Assembly: GCA_020444045.1 (NCBI GenBank)
Contig: JAHLLS010000002.1
Span: 186,001 to 250,000, forward strand
From: Deltaproteobacteria bacterium
GTDB lineage: Bacteria; Desulfobacterota; Desulfobacteria; Desulfobacterales; UBA5852
DNA: 64,000 bases
Direction of reading: 5' to 3'
Position 1 is the first letter of the stretch. Each line of letters begins with the position of its first letter. The notes under the pieces are model-generated. The model was not told where the DNA came from and did no database searches. It saw only the letters and a list, made by a program, of their open reading frames with translations. A program made the position numbers and the translations under genes. This document shows positions 63,270-64,000 of the stretch, piece by piece.

Positions 63270-64000
63270 TTATGCCAGCATGTGGTTGAATTCCGTAAGA
63301 ATGACCGTCATCAGCTCCTGGCCGATAATGATACCGAAATCGATCATCTGGGGCCCGTATTTTTTCCCCGTATGGCTGCGAAAGGTCGCCTTGATCTCCT
63401 CCAGGCGCTGCATGCCGCCGGGGTAGCGAATAACGAAATCCGCCACCGAAGGATTGAAGAAAGCCACCATATCCCACAAGGTGTCGGTGAAGTTATCCGG
63501 CCCCCATCGGAATTTGTCGGCATCGTAGAGGCAGTCCGATAAAAAGCAGGCGGCGGCGGTCGGTGGCAGCTTGATCCGCTGAAAGGCTTCGTGATTGCGA
63601 ATCGCGTAACAGATTTCATCGATCTCATCACCGGTGAAGGCAAAGGCCGCCAGCGCCTTCCGGGCGTAGCGTGCACCTTCAACGGCATGGTCCTTCTGTT
63701 TGCGGTGGATGTCGTGCAGCAGGCCGGCGGCCTGGCTGACGATGCTGATGCGTTGGTTGCGTGTTTCGGAATATCCCGCACGACGCCCCTCGATCAGCGA
63801 TAGCGCCCCGGCATCCGTCGCGACCTTGAGGGCATGTTTCATCCCGTGCCCGAAATCGTCTTCCAGCCGTTCGGCCACAAAACCGCGCAATTCCAAAAGT
63901 AGCGGGTCGTGGTTTAAATAGCGCCGGGCACACGATAGATCGTCGGCATGGGCACGGTAAAAATCGGGCAAGGGCAGGCGCGCAGCGATCTCCCGTGCCT
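63270..64000 (-). CDS. HD-domain protein (5' end beyond window)
   Basis: At least 243 residues visible; the frame is still open at the right edge, so the start lies beyond it. The HD phosphohydrolase motif is QAAGLLHDIHRKQKDHAVEGA (His-Asp), with further metal ligands at GHGMKHALKV and ICYAIRNHEAF. Acts on phosphorylated nucleotides or similar; the substrate is not deducible. Confidence 0.85.
   Translation of the reverse strand, partial: AREIAARLPLPDFYRAHADDLSCARRYLNHDPLLLELRGFVAERLEDDFGHGMKHALKVATDAGALSLIEGRRAGYSETRNQRISIVSQAAGLLHDIHRKQKDHAVEGARYARKALAAFAFTGDEIDEICYAIRNHEAFQRIKLPPTAAACFLSDCLYDADKFRWGPDNFTDTLWDMVAFFNPSVADFVIRYPGGMQRLEEIKATFRSHTGKKYGPQMIDFGIIIGQELMTVILTEFNHMLA

Overview
The window is a GC-rich bacterial chromosome segment, most likely from a sulfate-reducing Desulfobacterota of the Desulfosarcina/Desulfobacteraceae type. 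This assignment is an inference from gene content: three DUF362/ferredoxin-type proteins, two acyl-CoA dehydrogenases, a PlsB-like acyltransferase, two genes that read through an in-frame TGA as probable selenoproteins, and families of dispersed intergenic repeats. No rRNA or tRNA gene was seen.

Layout. 1-6.5 kb: the start of a LacI-type regulator with a palindromic operator, then an RND efflux operon (outer-membrane factor, adaptor, pump) on the minus strand. 7-11 kb: an SLC13/RCK permease, an unrecognised coiled-coil protein and a small PPOX-fold protein with a clear terminator. 11.2-17.4 kb: a CecR-type TetR regulator under a 51-bp palindromic operator, followed by a YbhG-F-S-R-like ABC export operon. 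17.4-22.5 kb: an envelope operon of a trypsin-like protease, a lipoprotein and an FG-GAP/VCBS protein. 22.8-36.1 kb: a minus-strand run of housekeeping and envelope genes (kinase-like protein, DUF1499, GlpQ, cupin, three DUF362 proteins, PlsB-like acyltransferase, NUDIX, lipocalin, EcsC, cNMP-binding protein, methyltransferase) plus two miniproteins. 36.3-43.1 kb: THUMP methyltransferase, arylamine N-acetyltransferase, zinc-ribbon protein, an OmpR/HK two-component pair and a fused MsrAB.

43.0-48.2 kb is the most unusual part. A heavy-metal-associated-like exported protein has TGA at the metal-site position (residue 39). It is followed by a visibly AT-rich run of small same-strand genes: GFA, methyltransferase, ACT, tautomerase, an AhpD-like protein with TGA in a C-V-H-U motif, DUF5329 and two GNATs. 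Two gaps in this run resemble integron attC recombination sites. No integrase lies in the window, so this looks like a cassette cluster detached from its integron or a decayed cassette array.

48.2-64 kb: a MacAB-like ABC operon whose two permease genes are separated by a dispersed repeat, gene remnants including an internally deleted metallophosphoesterase, a PAS/GAF/GGDEF diguanylate cyclase, a haloalkane-dehalogenase-like hydrolase with two acyl-CoA dehydrogenases, an MBL-fold hydrolase, a DUF2959 lipoprotein and an HD-domain protein running off the right edge. Four copies of a dispersed element (about 250 bp when complete) sit at 36.8, 38.3, 49.5 and 52.9 kb.

Start codons were often moved inward from the longest possible frame when a Shine-Dalgarno sequence or signal peptide supported it; these choices are stated per gene.
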